DNA of 64,000 nucleotides from positions 1,731,001 through 1,795,000 of the forward strand of contig NZ_CP036132.1 of NCBI RefSeq assembly GCF_018742245.1. The letters are read 5' to 3'. Source of the stretch: Bacillus mycoides. GTDB taxonomy: Bacteria > Bacillota > Bacilli > Bacillales > Bacillaceae_G. Shown one piece after another: positions 1 through 8,662 of this stretch (positions are counted from its first letter, which is position 1; each line of letters starts with the position of its first letter). The translations under genes were made by a program, and so were the position numbers. The notes beneath the pieces were generated by a model. That model did no database searches. It saw nothing but the letters and a program-made list of their open reading frames with translations, and was not told where the DNA came from.

Positions 1-1
1 A

Positions 2-531
2 ACCTTTCAATTATTGAACTATGAAGAGGATAAAAAATATTTTAAAACTAGTTTTCATTCTACGGTGAGTTTTTCAGATTCATGGACGCCTAAGTTTATT
101 GAGGTAACAGATGAAGGAAAGTCTGGTGTACAAATAATTAGTGAAAAATCCAAGAATGTTTTAGAATCTATAGTAGGAGATAATGTTGAATTTTTACCAT
201 TAATTCATAAACAAACAAACAAACAAACAAACAAACAAACAAACAAACAAACAAACAATACTATGCTATGCATGTTTTAAGGGTGTTGGAAGCACTTGAT
301 ACTAATAAAACAATCTTTGATAAGTTAAGTTCAGGTTTAATAATAGGATGTAAAAAATTTGTATTTATTCCTTATGTTGTCCAGGACGAACCAATTTTTA
401 AATTGAATATAAATGGAAAGGTACATCCTAACTATCTTTTAGTATCAGATCAATTCAAAAATGTAATTTTAGAGAGTGAATTAAAAGGTTTTCAATTTAC
501 TGAAGTGTGGGATTCAGAAGAGGGTGCGTAA
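2..531 (+). pseudogene. Imm11/DUF1629-type immunity-like gene, frameshifted at an AAAC repeat (5' end outside window)
   Basis: The open frame enters from the left edge and runs to a stop at 280; the rest of the protein continues in another frame to 531. Both halves align by eye, block by block, with the intact paralogue at 762-1334: FQLLNYEEDKKYF matches FQLLNFEGDHKKY, NVEFLPL is identical, and the ends FTEVWDSEE and FIEVWDSEE match. The frame is lost in a tract of twelve AAAC units (209-256), which reads as repeating Lys-Gln-Thr-Asn. One unit more (13) or two fewer (10) would join the halves. The family is associated with immunity to polymorphic toxins; that role is inferred here. Either a phase-variable gene caught in the OFF state or a simple pseudogene. 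Confidence 0.7.
209..258 (+). repeat. Tetranucleotide microsatellite (AAAC)12 inside a coding region
   Basis: Twelve perfect AAAC units occupy 209-256, followed by a partial AA. Four-base units inside a coding frame shift that frame on every slip of one unit, the classic layout of a contingency locus. The paralogue downstream has no such tract at the matching place. Confidence 0.95.
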
Positions 532-589
532 AGAAATCTAATTTAATTAGATTATTAATGGGAATCCATATCTAAGAGAGTAAAAAATA

Positions 590-619
590 AAAAGCTTATG
601 CACTTGTATAAGCTTTTTA
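590..619 (+). terminator. Intrinsic terminator after the first Imm11-like gene
   Basis: AAAGCTTAT and ATAAGCTTT form a nine-base stem around an eight-base loop, followed by a T run. Confidence 0.75.
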
Positions 620-761
620 TTATGAATAAGTATAGAAAGGGATGGTAATTCATATTCAAGATATATTTTAGAATCACAAAGTAAATAGTAGTAAACGATT
701 TTTTGTTACGTAACATTCTAGTTTACTTTAGAAGATAAAAGAATAGTTAAGGGGAATAAGC

Positions 762-1334
762 ATGAAAATATGGGTATTAAAGAGCGTGTTAGATAACTTT
801 GAATCTTTCCAGTTGTTAAATTTTGAGGGGGACCATAAAAAATATATTGATGGAAAAATAAATTCAATAACTCATTTAGCAAATTCATGGGGCAATATAT
901 TGATAGAGTGTGTAGAAGGAGGTAATTATAGTGATTTCCCTAAATTTTGGGGAGGAATTGGTGCACCAATGATTAGTGAAAAAGCCAAGAGAGTACTTGA
1001 ACCTTTAATAGGTGAAAATGTTGAATTCTTACCACTTTTACGCAATTCAACTAGTGAGGTATATTATTTGGTCCACGTGTTGAATGTACTAGATGCAATT
1101 GATGGAGATAAAGCAATCTTTAAAAAAATGATTACAGGCCTTATAGTAGGTTGTGAAAAGTTCGCATTTGATTTTAATATAGTTCAAAATGAAGTGATTT
1201 TTAAGGTTTATATAAATGGGAAAATTCATCCTACGGCTGTATTTATTTCGGATGAGTTGAAGATTCTTATTGAACAAAGTGATTTAAAAGGTTTTGAATT
1301 TATTGAAGTGTGGGATTCAGAAGAGCTCTCATAA
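762..1334 (+). CDS. Imm11/DUF1629-type immunity-like protein
   Basis: A 190-residue soluble protein with no signal peptide or membrane segment, preceded by an AAGGGG ribosome binding site. It begins MKIWVLKS and carries the blocks ISEKAKRVLE, NVEFLPLL, GLIVGCEKF and a C-terminal EVWDSEE, as in the DUF1629/Imm11 family, whose members are small cytoplasmic proteins found next to secreted polymorphic toxins. It is a tandem paralogue of the broken copy at 2-531, from which it is separated by a terminator. No toxin gene lies downstream, so any partner would be left of the window. The family call is by pattern recognition; the immunity role is inference. Confidence 0.6.
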   Translation: MKIWVLKSVLDNFESFQLLNFEGDHKKYIDGKINSITHLANSWGNILIECVEGGNYSDFPKFWGGIGAPMISEKAKRVLEPLIGENVEFLPLLRNSTSEVYYLVHVLNVLDAIDGDKAIFKKMITGLIVGCEKFAFDFNIVQNEVIFKVYINGKIHPTAVFISDELKILIEQSDLKGFEFIEVWDSEELS

Positions 1335-1384
1335 AGAAATTCTAAAATTATAAATGGCCCTGATAAGTTTACGATAAAAACTTA

Positions 1385-1418
1385 AGTCCCCTTGTTATAC
1401 AAAGTAGGGGACTATTTA
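1385..1418 (+). terminator. Hairpin, probable terminator
   Basis: AGTCCCC and GGGGACT form a seven-base stem with a 15-base loop; the T run after it is weak. It ends the Imm11-like transcript. Confidence 0.5.
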
Positions 1419-1428
1419 TCCTGCATTA

Positions 1429-1493
1429 ACGAGCGGTAAGATTCCCACCTCAAAATTCGGCTAAAGTAAAGAAGTTAGGTGGCAAATGCTCGT
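1429..1493. repeat. Nested inverted repeat, possible remnant of a mobile-element end
   Basis: An outer pair CGAGC (1430-1434)/GCTCG (1488-1492) encloses an inner pair CCCACCT (1444-1450)/AGGTGG (1477-1482). No gene covers it. The shape resembles structured ends of IS200/IS605-type elements, but no transposase is present and this is only a suggestion. Confidence 0.35.
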
Positions 1494-1517
1494 AAAAGCC
1501 CGATTGGAGAAGGCTAA

Positions 1518-1565
1518 TAATCAGTGGGGATGGACAAAACCTCCACTGATTAAAGTTTCACTTTG
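1518..1565 (+). repeat. Dispersed hairpin repeat, copy 1
   Basis: TAATCAGTGG and CCACTGATTA form a perfect ten-base stem, directly followed by AAAGTTTCACTTT. The same arrangement (stem then AAAGTTTCACTTT) occurs inverted at 13011-13056, so this is a repeat family, plausibly one of the B. cereus-group bcr-type intergenic repeats. Confidence 0.6.
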
Positions 1566-1656
1566 TTTAAGTTTGTTCTATCAACATTATGGTCACTTAA
1601 AGCACTTCACTAAAGAAGATGATCTGTAAAAGCTCCCTTTGTGTTGAAAATAATTA

Positions 1657-2397
1657 TTATTCATGCACAAGCATCGAAACATCATCATTAATCAACGTTC
1701 CCACATGTTCTCCTAAACATATTTTCTTCATCACTCCAGGCTCATCAAAGTTAAATACATGTGCCGGCAAATTGTAGTCCCGAGCAAGTAATAAAGCCGC
1801 TTGGTCCATTACTTGTATGTTTTGCCTAACAATATCGTTATAGTTCAGTTTTTTATACATTTTCGCTGATTTATTATGTTTTGGATCACTTGTAAAGACA
1901 CCGTCTACCCCTTGTTTTGCGACTAAAATGGCGTCACTATTCATTTCAATTGCTCTCTGTACACTTGGATAATCTGTGGTAACGAATGGTTGCCCGTTAC
2001 CACCACCGAATATGACAACATAACCGTTATCTAAATGATGTACTGCTCTGAGGCGAATATAAGGTTCGGCTACTGCATTAAACGGGATGGATGTCATAAC
2101 GCGTACTTCTTTATTTGTTTTACTTGTTAAAACGCCGCGTAGCATTAAGCTGTTAATTATTGTACCTAAAGTACCAATATTATCAGCTTCTACACGGTCA
2201 ATTCCCCATTCCTCAGCTAGATGGCCTCTAAAAATGTTACCGCCGCCAATGACGATGGAGACCTCGATACCTAAATCAACAATCGATAAAATTTCATTTG
2301 CAATATGTTCTAATCGTTTGGAGTTAAAGCTATTTCCCGATTGATCGGCAAGTGCTCCGCCGCTTAATTTAATTAACACACGTTTATATGGCTTCAT
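1657..2397 (-). CDS. pyrH: UMP kinase paralogue (amino-acid kinase fold)
   Basis: A 246-residue protein of the bacterial UMP kinase family, which phosphorylates UMP to UDP in pyrimidine synthesis. Visible blocks in order: VLIKLSGGALAD near residue 6, VIGGGNIFRG, ADNIGTLGTIINSLML, a glycine-rich GGGNGQPFVTTDYP, and GVDGVFTSDP. The start ATG follows AGGGGGAATTGTT. Two blocks differ from what is usual: the N-terminal motif is normally KLSGEAL and here has Gly for Glu, and the nucleotide loop is normally close to GTGNPFFTTD. The essential pyrH normally sits between tsf and frr, which are absent here, so this is probably a second, specialised copy. A leader ORF and terminator hairpin lie in its 5' leader. 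Confidence 0.85.
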   Translation of the reverse strand: MKPYKRVLIKLSGGALADQSGNSFNSKRLEHIANEILSIVDLGIEVSIVIGGGNIFRGHLAEEWGIDRVEADNIGTLGTIINSLMLRGVLTSKTNKEVRVMTSIPFNAVAEPYIRLRAVHHLDNGYVVIFGGGNGQPFVTTDYPSVQRAIEMNSDAILVAKQGVDGVFTSDPKHNKSAKMYKKLNYNDIVRQNIQVMDQAALLLARDYNLPAHVFNFDEPGVMKKICLGEHVGTLINDDVSMLVHE

Positions 2398-2518
2398 AAC
2401 AATTCCCCCTATATAGATTGCAATAAAAAAGGAACAAAGGCGAATGCCTTTGTTCCTTCGTAAGAAAATGAAATAGAAAAGAAATAGATATGATGAACTT
2501 CTTCACGTGATTTTTCAT
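2384..2518 (-). CDS. Leader ORF (44 codons) upstream of the pyrH paralogue
   Basis: On the minus strand AAAAGGAGTGGATGTT precedes an ATG at 2518. The frame begins MKNHVKKFIISISF, runs through the terminator hairpin and ends TAA at 2384, thirteen bases inside the pyrH paralogue. A well-spaced AAGGAG and placement ahead of an attenuator-like hairpin suggest a translated leader peptide whose ribosome occupancy could control readthrough. No similarity recognised; the peptide is basic then hydrophobic. Confidence 0.5.
   Translation of the reverse strand: MKNHVKKFIISISFLFHFLTKEQRHSPLFLFYCNLYRGNCYEAI
2423..2458 (-). terminator. Intrinsic terminator in the 5' leader of the pyrH paralogue (candidate attenuator)
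   Basis: AAGGAACAAAGGC and GCCTTTGTTCCTT form a perfect 13-base stem with a four-base loop, followed on the minus strand by a T run. It lies between the promoter and the start codon, so it would stop transcription before the gene unless prevented. Confidence 0.8.
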
Positions 2519-2569
2519 AACATCCACTCCTTTTCATCTCCATTTATTTTGAATACGTATATCTTTTAG

Positions 2570-2599
2570 ATTATACGAAATAATCTGATGTTTTATCAA
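2570..2599 (-). promoter_or_regulatory. Sigma-A promoter for the pyrH paralogue leader
   Basis: On the minus strand TTGATA (2599-2594), an 18-base spacer and TATAAT (2575-2570). It lies about 50 bases upstream of the leader ORF. Confidence 0.65.
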
Positions 2600-2682
2600 G
2601 GTTATTTTATTTCTTTTTTATAAAAAGTGTCAATGAATATTATAAGAAAAAAATTCGAATTTTTTGTGACAAACTTGTAGGT

Positions 2683-2698
2683 TTTTGTATGATTTTGT
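2683..2698 (+). promoter_or_regulatory. GlnL-type direct repeat TTTTGT-N4-TTTTGT
   Basis: TTTTGTATGATTTTGT matches exactly the TTTTGTN4TTTTGT element reported for the GlnL response regulator upstream of B. subtilis glsA-glnT. An imperfect second copy starts at 2662. A GlnK/GlnL-type pair is encoded at 7373-9597. Confidence 0.55.
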
Positions 2699-2743
2699 AG
2701 GTTCGCCTATATGATGTGTGAGTAAGCTTTTATAAATACGAAA

Positions 2744-2757
2744 TGAAAGCGTTCGCA
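2744..2757 (+). promoter_or_regulatory. Catabolite-responsive element (cre)
   Basis: TGAAAGCGTTCGCA fits the degenerate CcpA operator TGWNANCGNTNNCA. It lies just before the ribosome binding site of the symporter gene, where CcpA binding would repress. Confidence 0.6.
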
Positions 2758-2775
2758 TAAAGGGGATGAACATAA

Positions 2776-4047
2776 ATGAAAAAATTCGGATTGGCAACAC
2801 AAATTTTTGTCGCACTTGTTTTAGGGATTGTAGTAGGGGCAATCTTTTATGGCAATAAAACGGCGATTTCTTATATCACACCAGTTGGGGATATATTTAT
2901 TCACTTAATTAAGATGATTGTAGTACCTATTGTTATTTCAGCATTAATTGTTGCGGTAGCTGGTGTAGGAGATATGAAAAAGCTTGGGAAACTGGGCGGT
3001 AAGACAATTCTTTATTTCGAGATCATTACGACGATTGCTATTTTAATGGGATTACTTGCAGCGAATATATTCCAACCAGGTACTGGCGTTGATATGAATA
3101 ATTTACAGCAAAGTGATATTTCTTCTTATAAACAAACAGCAGATGCTACAGAGAAGAAAGGTTTTGCTGAAACGATTGTTCATATTGTACCGAAAAATAT
3201 ATTTGAGTCTATTACACAAGGTGACTTATTACCGATTATATTCTTCTCAGTACTATTCGGTTTAGGAGTTGCGGCAATTGGAGAAAAAGGAAAGCCTGTT
3301 TTTAACTTTTTTGAAGGTGTACTCGAAGCGATGTTTTGGGTTACAAATCAAGTTATGAAATTTGCACCATTTGGTGTATTCGCATTAATTGCTGTTACGG
3401 TTGCAAAATTTGGTGTGTCCACACTACTTCCTTTAGGAAAACTAGTGCTAGCTGTATACGTAACTGTTATACTATTCGTTGTGATTGTATTAGGTATTAA
3501 TGCACGAATGGTTGGAGTAAACATTTTTACATTAATGAAAATTTTAAAAGAAGAACTTATTCTTTCATTTACGACAGCAAGTTCAGAAGCTGTTTTACCT
3601 AATATAATGAGAAAGATGGAAGAGTTCGGTTGTCCAAAGGCAGTTGCCTCTTTCGTAATTCCGACAGGTTATACATTTAACTTGACTGGGTCAGCTATTT
3701 ATCAAGCGTTAGCGGCATTGTTTGTTGCACAAATGTACGGTATACACATGTCACTGACAGAGCAAATAACGTTATTATTCGTTCTCATGTTAACATCCAA
3801 AGGTATGGCGGGAGTTCCGGGGGCATCATTCGTTGTTGTATTAGCGACGTTAGGATCAATGGGCTTACCGCTAGAAGGTATCGCATTAATTGCGGGAATT
3901 GACCGTATTTTAGATATGATTCGCTCAGCTGTCAATGTATTAGGAAATGCATTAGCTGCCATTGTTATGTCGAAGTGGGAAGGCGAATTCGATGATGAGA
4001 AAGCAAAACAATATGTAGAAACAGTCAAACAAACAAAAGCAGCATAA
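2776..4047 (+). CDS. gltP: Dicarboxylate/amino acid:cation symporter (GltP/DctP family)
   Basis: A 423-residue integral membrane protein of the DAACS family, which takes up glutamate, aspartate or C4-dicarboxylates with protons or sodium. Signatures visible are the serine-rich re-entrant loop FTTASSEAVLPNIM near residue 265 and the following GYTFNLTGSAIYQ, plus MTSKGMAGVPGASFVV near residue 335. The N-terminus has helices at about 7-27 and 42-64. It is 24 bases upstream of aspA and probably cotranscribed. Upstream are a GlnL-like repeat and a cre site. Aspartate or glutamate is the likeliest substrate given the neighbouring aspartase and malic enzyme, but the sequence does not decide between them. 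Confidence 0.9.
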   Translation: MKKFGLATQIFVALVLGIVVGAIFYGNKTAISYITPVGDIFIHLIKMIVVPIVISALIVAVAGVGDMKKLGKLGGKTILYFEIITTIAILMGLLAANIFQPGTGVDMNNLQQSDISSYKQTADATEKKGFAETIVHIVPKNIFESITQGDLLPIIFFSVLFGLGVAAIGEKGKPVFNFFEGVLEAMFWVTNQVMKFAPFGVFALIAVTVAKFGVSTLLPLGKLVLAVYVTVILFVVIVLGINARMVGVNIFTLMKILKEELILSFTTASSEAVLPNIMRKMEEFGCPKAVASFVIPTGYTFNLTGSAIYQALAALFVAQMYGIHMSLTEQITLLFVLMLTSKGMAGVPGASFVVVLATLGSMGLPLEGIALIAGIDRILDMIRSAVNVLGNALAAIVMSKWEGEFDDEKAKQYVETVKQTKAA

Positions 4048-4071
4048 GAAATCGTTAAGGAGTGAAAAGTC

Positions 4072-5511
4072 ATGGCAACATTAACTGAAGTTAAAAATGG
4101 AGTGCGAATTGAAAAAGATTTTTTAGGTGAAAAAGAAGTGCCAAATTATGCGTACTACGGTGTACAAACAATGCGTGCAGTAGAGAATTTCCCAATTACA
4201 GGATACAAAGTCCATGAAGGTTTAATTAAAGCGTTAGCAATTGTAAAAAAAGCGGCAGCACTTGCTAATGCAGATGTAGGAAGATTGGAATTGAAAAAGG
4301 GTGGTGCTATCGCAGAAGCATCACAAGAAATCCTTGAGGGGAAATGGCATGATCATTTCATCGTTGATCCAATTCAAGGCGGTGCAGGAACTTCAATGAA
4401 TATGAACGCAAATGAAGTCATTGCCAATCGTGCCCTTGAATTATTAGGAATGGAAAAGGGAGACTATGATTATATTAGTCCGAACAGTCATGTAAATATG
4501 GCACAATCAACAAACGATGCATTCCCAACAGCGATTCATATTGCAACATTAAATGCATTAGAAGGCTTATTACAAACGATGGGTTATATGCATGATGTAT
4601 TTGAATTAAAAGCAGAACAGTTCGATCATGTTATTAAAATGGGTCGTACACATTTACAAGATGCTGTGCCAATTCGTCTTGGACAAGAATTTAAAGCATA
4701 CTCTCGCGTACTTGAACGTGATATGAAACGTATCAAGCAATCACGCCAACATCTATATGAAGTAAATATGGGAGCAACTGCAGTTGGTACAGGCTTAAAT
4801 GCGGATCCAGAATATATTGAAGCAGTTGTAAAACATTTAGCTACAATTAGCGAACTACCACTTGTTGGTGCAGAAGATTTAGTAGATGCAACTCAAAATA
4901 CGGATGCGTACACTGAAGTATCTGCAGCACTTAAAGTATGTATGATGAACATGTCTAAAATTGCGAACGACCTTCGTCTAATGGCATCAGGTCCACGCGT
5001 TGGATTAGCGGAAATTATGCTACCAGCTCGTCAACCAGGTTCATCTATTATGCCAGGGAAAGTAAACCCTGTTATGCCAGAAGTAATTAATCAAATTGCG
5101 TTCCAAGTAATTGGTAACGACCATACAATTTGCCTTGCTTCAGAAGCAGGACAATTAGAATTAAATGTTATGGAACCAGTACTTGTTTTCAACTTACTTC
5201 AATCTATTAGCATTATGAATAACGGTTTCCGTGCCTTTACAGATAATTGCTTAAAAGGAATTGAAGCGAATGAAGATCGCTTAAAAGAGTACGTTGAGAA
5301 GAGTGTAGGAATTATTACAGCCGTGAACCCTCATATCGGTTATGAAGCAGCAGCTCGCGTTGCGAAAGAAGCAATTGCGACAGGGCAATCCGTTCGAGAA
5401 CTATGTGTAAAAAATGGTGTATTGTCACAAGCAGAATTAGAGTTAATTCTAGATCCATTCGAAATGACACACCCAGGGATTGCAGGAGCAACTCTTTTAA
5501 AGAAAAATTAA
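4072..5511 (+). CDS. aspA: Aspartate ammonia-lyase
   Basis: A 479-residue aspartase of the fumarase/aspartase superfamily, which deaminates L-aspartate to fumarate and ammonia. The superfamily signature [15 protein letters not shown] is complete near residue 323, with the conserved [18 protein letters not shown] and [19 protein letters not shown] blocks before it. Length is normal. The start follows AAGGAGTGAAAAGTC. Together with the upstream symporter and downstream malic enzyme it forms a route from imported aspartate through fumarate and malate to pyruvate (fumarase is encoded elsewhere). A strong terminator follows the gene. Confidence 0.93.
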   Translation: MATLTEVKNGVRIEKDFLGEKEVPNYAYYGVQTMRAVENFPITGYKVHEGLIKALAIVKKAAALANADVGRLELKKGGAIAEASQEILEGKWHDHFIVDPIQGGAGTSMNMNANEVIANRALELLGMEKGDYDYISPNSHVNMAQSTNDAFPTAIHIATLNALEGLLQTMGYMHDVFELKAEQFDHVIKMGRTHLQDAVPIRLGQEFKAYSRVLERDMKRIKQSRQHLYEVNMGATAVGTGLNADPEYIEAVVKHLATISELPLVGAEDLVDATQNTDAYTEVSAALKVCMMNMSKIANDLRLMASGPRVGLAEIMLPARQPGSSIMPGKVNPVMPEVINQIAFQVIGNDHTICLASEAGQLELNVMEPVLVFNLLQSISIMNNGFRAFTDNCLKGIEANEDRLKEYVEKSVGIITAVNPHIGYEAAARVAKEAIATGQSVRELCVKNGVLSQAELELILDPFEMTHPGIAGATLLKKN

Positions 5512-5513
5512 AA

Positions 5514-5540
5514 GAAGAGGGGGACAATCCCCTCTTTTTT
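5514..5540 (+). terminator. Terminator after aspA
   Basis: GAAGAGGGGGA, loop CAA, then TCCCCTCTTTTTT. It separates aspA from the malic enzyme gene, so the latter needs readthrough or its own promoter. Confidence 0.85.
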
Positions 5541-5585
5541 GTTTACAATATAGAAATGTTATATATGAATAGAGGTAGGGATGTT

Positions 5586-7298
5586 ATGAGTAAGTTTACA
5601 GTGGCTTCTAATGGTTCGTTAGAAACGACATTAAGAGGAGTAGAAGTATTATCAACACCACTTTTAAATAAAGGGGTAGCTTTCACGCAAGAAGAAAGAG
5701 AAGAATTAGGTTTAAAAGGGTTATTACCACCAGCAGTTTTAACGCTAGATGAACAAGCGCGTAGAGCGTATGAGCAATTTTGTTCTCAGCCGGATGATTT
5801 ATTAAAGAATGTATACTTAACAGCGTTACATGATCGAAATGAAGTATTATTTTATCGTATTTTAACAGAGCATTTACGTGAAATGTTACCAATCGTATAT
5901 ACACCTACTGTTGGTGTAGCAATTCAAAGATATAGCCATGAATATCGTAAACCACGCGGTATTTATTTATCAGTTAACGATCCTTCGGGTATTGAAGAAG
6001 CGTTCTCAAATATCGGTGCAACAGCTGAAAATATTGACTTAGTCGTTGTAACAGATGGAGAAGGCATATTAGGAATTGGTGACTGGGGTGTTGGTGGTAT
6101 TAACATTGCGATTGGAAAGCTAGCTGTTTATACGGCTGCAGTTGGAATCGATCCTAGTCGCGTGTTACCTGTAATTTTAGATGTAGGTACAAACCGTGAG
6201 GATCTATTAAACAATCCGTTTTATATTGGAAATCGCCATCCACGTGTAACTGGTGAAGCTTATGATGAATTTATTGATACATTTGTACAAGCTGTAGGCA
6301 ATAAGTTCCCGAAAGCACTTTTACATTGGGAGGATTTCAGTTCTCGTAATGCACGAAAAATTTTAGACAAATACCGTCATGATGTATGTACGTTTAATGA
6401 TGACATTCAAGGTACAGGTGCAGTTTCACTTGCTGCAGTATTATCGGCAGTGAAAGCTTCTGGTGTACCTTTAAATGAACACCGAGTAGTTGTGTTTGGT
6501 GCGGGTACAGCTGGAATCGGTATCGCAGATCAAGTGAGAGATGCGCTGGTTCGCGTAGGATTATCAGAGCAAGAAGCACATGAGCGTTTCTGGTGTATTG
6601 ACCGTAACGGGTTAATTACAGATAATATGGAAGATCTTCTTGATTTCCAAGCTCCATATGCAAGAAAAGAAGCTGAAGTGAAGGATTGGAAACAAAGTGA
6701 TGCTATCGGACTTGCTGAAGTTGTGAAATATGTAAAACCGACAATTTTAATCGGTACATCAACTGTTGCTGGTGCATTCAAAGAAGAGATTATTAAAGAA
6801 ATGGCTTCTCATGTAGAAAGACCAATTATTTTACCAATGTCGAATCCAACGCCACTTGCTGAAGCGAAACCAGTAGATTTAATCGAGTGGACAGAAGGAA
6901 GAGCGTTAGTTGCAACAGGAAGTCCATTTGATCCAGTTACATACAATGGTGTAACGTATGTTATAGGGCAATCAAATAACGCACTTATTTTCCCAGGGTT
7001 AGGTCTTGGTACAATTGTTGTGCGTGCAAGCGTAATGACAGACGGTATGTTTGCGGCGGCAGCAGAAGCGGTTGCAAGTATGGTAGATACAAGTCAGCCG
7101 GGTGCACCAATCTTACCAGAAGTGGAAGAGTTACGTAATATCTCTGAAATGGTTGCAATTGAAGTAGCGAAAGTTGCAGTTGCAGAAGGTGTTGCTAGAG
7201 AGAACTTAAGTGATAACGATATCAAAATTGCAGTGAAAGAATCAATATGGAAGCCTGAGTACCGTCAAATAAAAGCGGTAGAAAAGGTTAGAATATAG
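5586..7298 (+). CDS. malS: NAD-dependent malic enzyme
   Basis: A 570-residue malic enzyme, oxidatively decarboxylating malate to pyruvate. The N-terminal [16 protein letters not shown] closely resembles what I recall of B. subtilis MalS. Catalytic and metal blocks [21 protein letters not shown] and [12 protein letters not shown], then the dinucleotide motif [12 protein letters not shown] near residue 305, are all present. The frame is open far upstream into aspA; I take the ATG at 5586, behind AGAGGTAGGG, because the homology starts there (an ATG at 5565 is possible). It completes the aspartate/malate catabolic set. Confidence 0.92.
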   Translation: MSKFTVASNGSLETTLRGVEVLSTPLLNKGVAFTQEEREELGLKGLLPPAVLTLDEQARRAYEQFCSQPDDLLKNVYLTALHDRNEVLFYRILTEHLREMLPIVYTPTVGVAIQRYSHEYRKPRGIYLSVNDPSGIEEAFSNIGATAENIDLVVVTDGEGILGIGDWGVGGINIAIGKLAVYTAAVGIDPSRVLPVILDVGTNREDLLNNPFYIGNRHPRVTGEAYDEFIDTFVQAVGNKFPKALLHWEDFSSRNARKILDKYRHDVCTFNDDIQGTGAVSLAAVLSAVKASGVPLNEHRVVVFGAGTAGIGIADQVRDALVRVGLSEQEAHERFWCIDRNGLITDNMEDLLDFQAPYARKEAEVKDWKQSDAIGLAEVVKYVKPTILIGTSTVAGAFKEEIIKEMASHVERPIILPMSNPTPLAEAKPVDLIEWTEGRALVATGSPFDPVTYNGVTYVIGQSNNALIFPGLGLGTIVVRASVMTDGMFAAAAEAVASMVDTSQPGAPILPEVEELRNISEMVAIEVAKVAVAEGVARENLSDNDIKIAVKESIWKPEYRQIKAVEKVRI

Positions 7299-7302
7299 AA
7301 AA

Positions 7303-7334
7303 AAAGCCCGTTTATTATAATAAGCGGGCTTTCC
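7303..7334 (+). terminator. Terminator after malic enzyme gene
   Basis: AAAGCCCG and CGGGCTTT form the stem; the T run is short. It lies only 40 bases before the sensor kinase start. Confidence 0.65.
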
Positions 7335-7372
7335 GTTTACATTTTTGAAAAAATACATAGGAAGTGGCATCT

Positions 7373-8662
7373 TTGAATTGGAATCAATTATGGAAGAAAG
7401 ATATATCTCTTTTAATTATTTTAATGATTGTTGTCCCAATTGCTGGAGAGCTAAATTTTCATCCTTTCAACGATACGTTTCGCGTTAGCTTTGGGACACC
7501 GCTTTTCTTCTTTTTATTACTATTTTTAAGAAGAATACCAGCGGCGGTTGCAGGTATTCTTGTTGGTATATCTGTAGTCTTATTCCGTGTATGTCTTGAC
7601 TGGGTGTTGCAAGGGTCTTTTTATATGACAGAATCATTTTATTTGCGCTATCCTGTGTTCTTTTATTATTTTATTTATGGAAGTCTTTTTTCGCTTTGTA
7701 GGGTGAATAAGTTCCATCAGAAGCCAATTATAATTGGCTACCTTGGGATTACAATTGAAATTATTGCAAGTATGTCAGAACTTGCAATTTATCATATGGT
7801 AGTACTTGGTACCACGATAACAATTTCTGAAGTGAATAAGCTAATCATTATTGCTATTTTCCGTAGTTTCTTTGCGCTTGGTTTTTTAAATATGATGAAT
7901 TTATATGAAACGAAATTAAAAGAATCACAAGTTCGAAAAGAAAATGAAAATATGTTGATGCATCTTTCTAACTTATATGTGGAATCTGTTCATTTGAAAA
8001 AAACGTTACAAAATGCGGAGTTAATTACACAAGAAGCGTATCAATTATATCGGAATTTACAAGCGAACGATGATTCAAGTAGTAAAACAGCATTGAAAAT
8101 AGCGGGAGAAGTGCACGAAATAAAAAAGGATAATCAAAGGATTTTTGCGGGATTATCTAAACTGTTATTAGATAAAAATGTAGCTGAGTATGTAGAAGGA
8201 CATGAGCTTGCGGAAATGATTGTGAGAATAAATGAGAAGTACGCTGAAATGTTGGAAAAAGAAATACGTTTTTCTAAACATATTGAAGGTGAGCATGCAG
8301 AATATCATGTGTATACGGTCTTATCAATTTTTAATAATTTAGTTGCAAATGCCGTTGAAGCAATTGAGGGTAGTGGTGCTATCATTATTAAGTTATATAA
8401 ACTTGATAAACGTATATTGTTTGAAGTAATTGACGATGGGCCTGGTATTGCGCAAAAATATAAAAAACTAGTATTTAAGCCAGGATTTACTTCAAAGTAT
8501 GATCAAACGGGAACACCATCAACAGGAATTGGACTTTCTTACATAAACGAAATGGTAACAGAGCTCGGAGGAGAAGTAAGATTGGAAGACCTGGAAACTG
8601 GTGAAGGGTGTAAGTTTGTCGTTTGTTTACCGGAGTGCAGTTTAAAGCAGGAAGGGGAATGA
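7373..8662 (+). CDS. glnK: Sensor histidine kinase, GlnK (YcbA)-type
   Basis: A 429-residue membrane kinase. About five or six hydrophobic segments fill the first 190 residues, followed by a coiled stretch and a C-terminal ATPase domain with the N box NNLVANAVEAIEG, G1 VIDDGPGIA and G2 GTPSTGIGLSYINEM. A typical HisKA histidine box is not obvious; the family puts its phosphorylation site just before the ATPase domain. I take the TTG at 7373, eight bases behind AGGAAG; the in-frame GTG at 7364 sits too close to that site. The stop overlaps the regulator start. The ligand is unknown; placement next to aspartate/malate genes suggests an amino acid or dicarboxylate signal. Confidence 0.8.
   Translation: MNWNQLWKKDISLLIILMIVVPIAGELNFHPFNDTFRVSFGTPLFFFLLLFLRRIPAAVAGILVGISVVLFRVCLDWVLQGSFYMTESFYLRYPVFFYYFIYGSLFSLCRVNKFHQKPIIIGYLGITIEIIASMSELAIYHMVVLGTTITISEVNKLIIIAIFRSFFALGFLNMMNLYETKLKESQVRKENENMLMHLSNLYVESVHLKKTLQNAELITQEAYQLYRNLQANDDSSSKTALKIAGEVHEIKKDNQRIFAGLSKLLLDKNVAEYVEGHELAEMIVRINEKYAEMLEKEIRFSKHIEGEHAEYHVYTVLSIFNNLVANAVEAIEGSGAIIIKLYKLDKRILFEVIDDGPGIAQKYKKLVFKPGFTSKYDQTGTPSTGIGLSYINEMVTELGGEVRLEDLETGEGCKFVVCLPECSLKQEGE

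Noticed and set aside
5403..5585. Longer N-terminus for malic enzyme starting inside aspA
   Set aside because: Family homology begins at 5586, and the terminator of aspA would lie inside the coding region.
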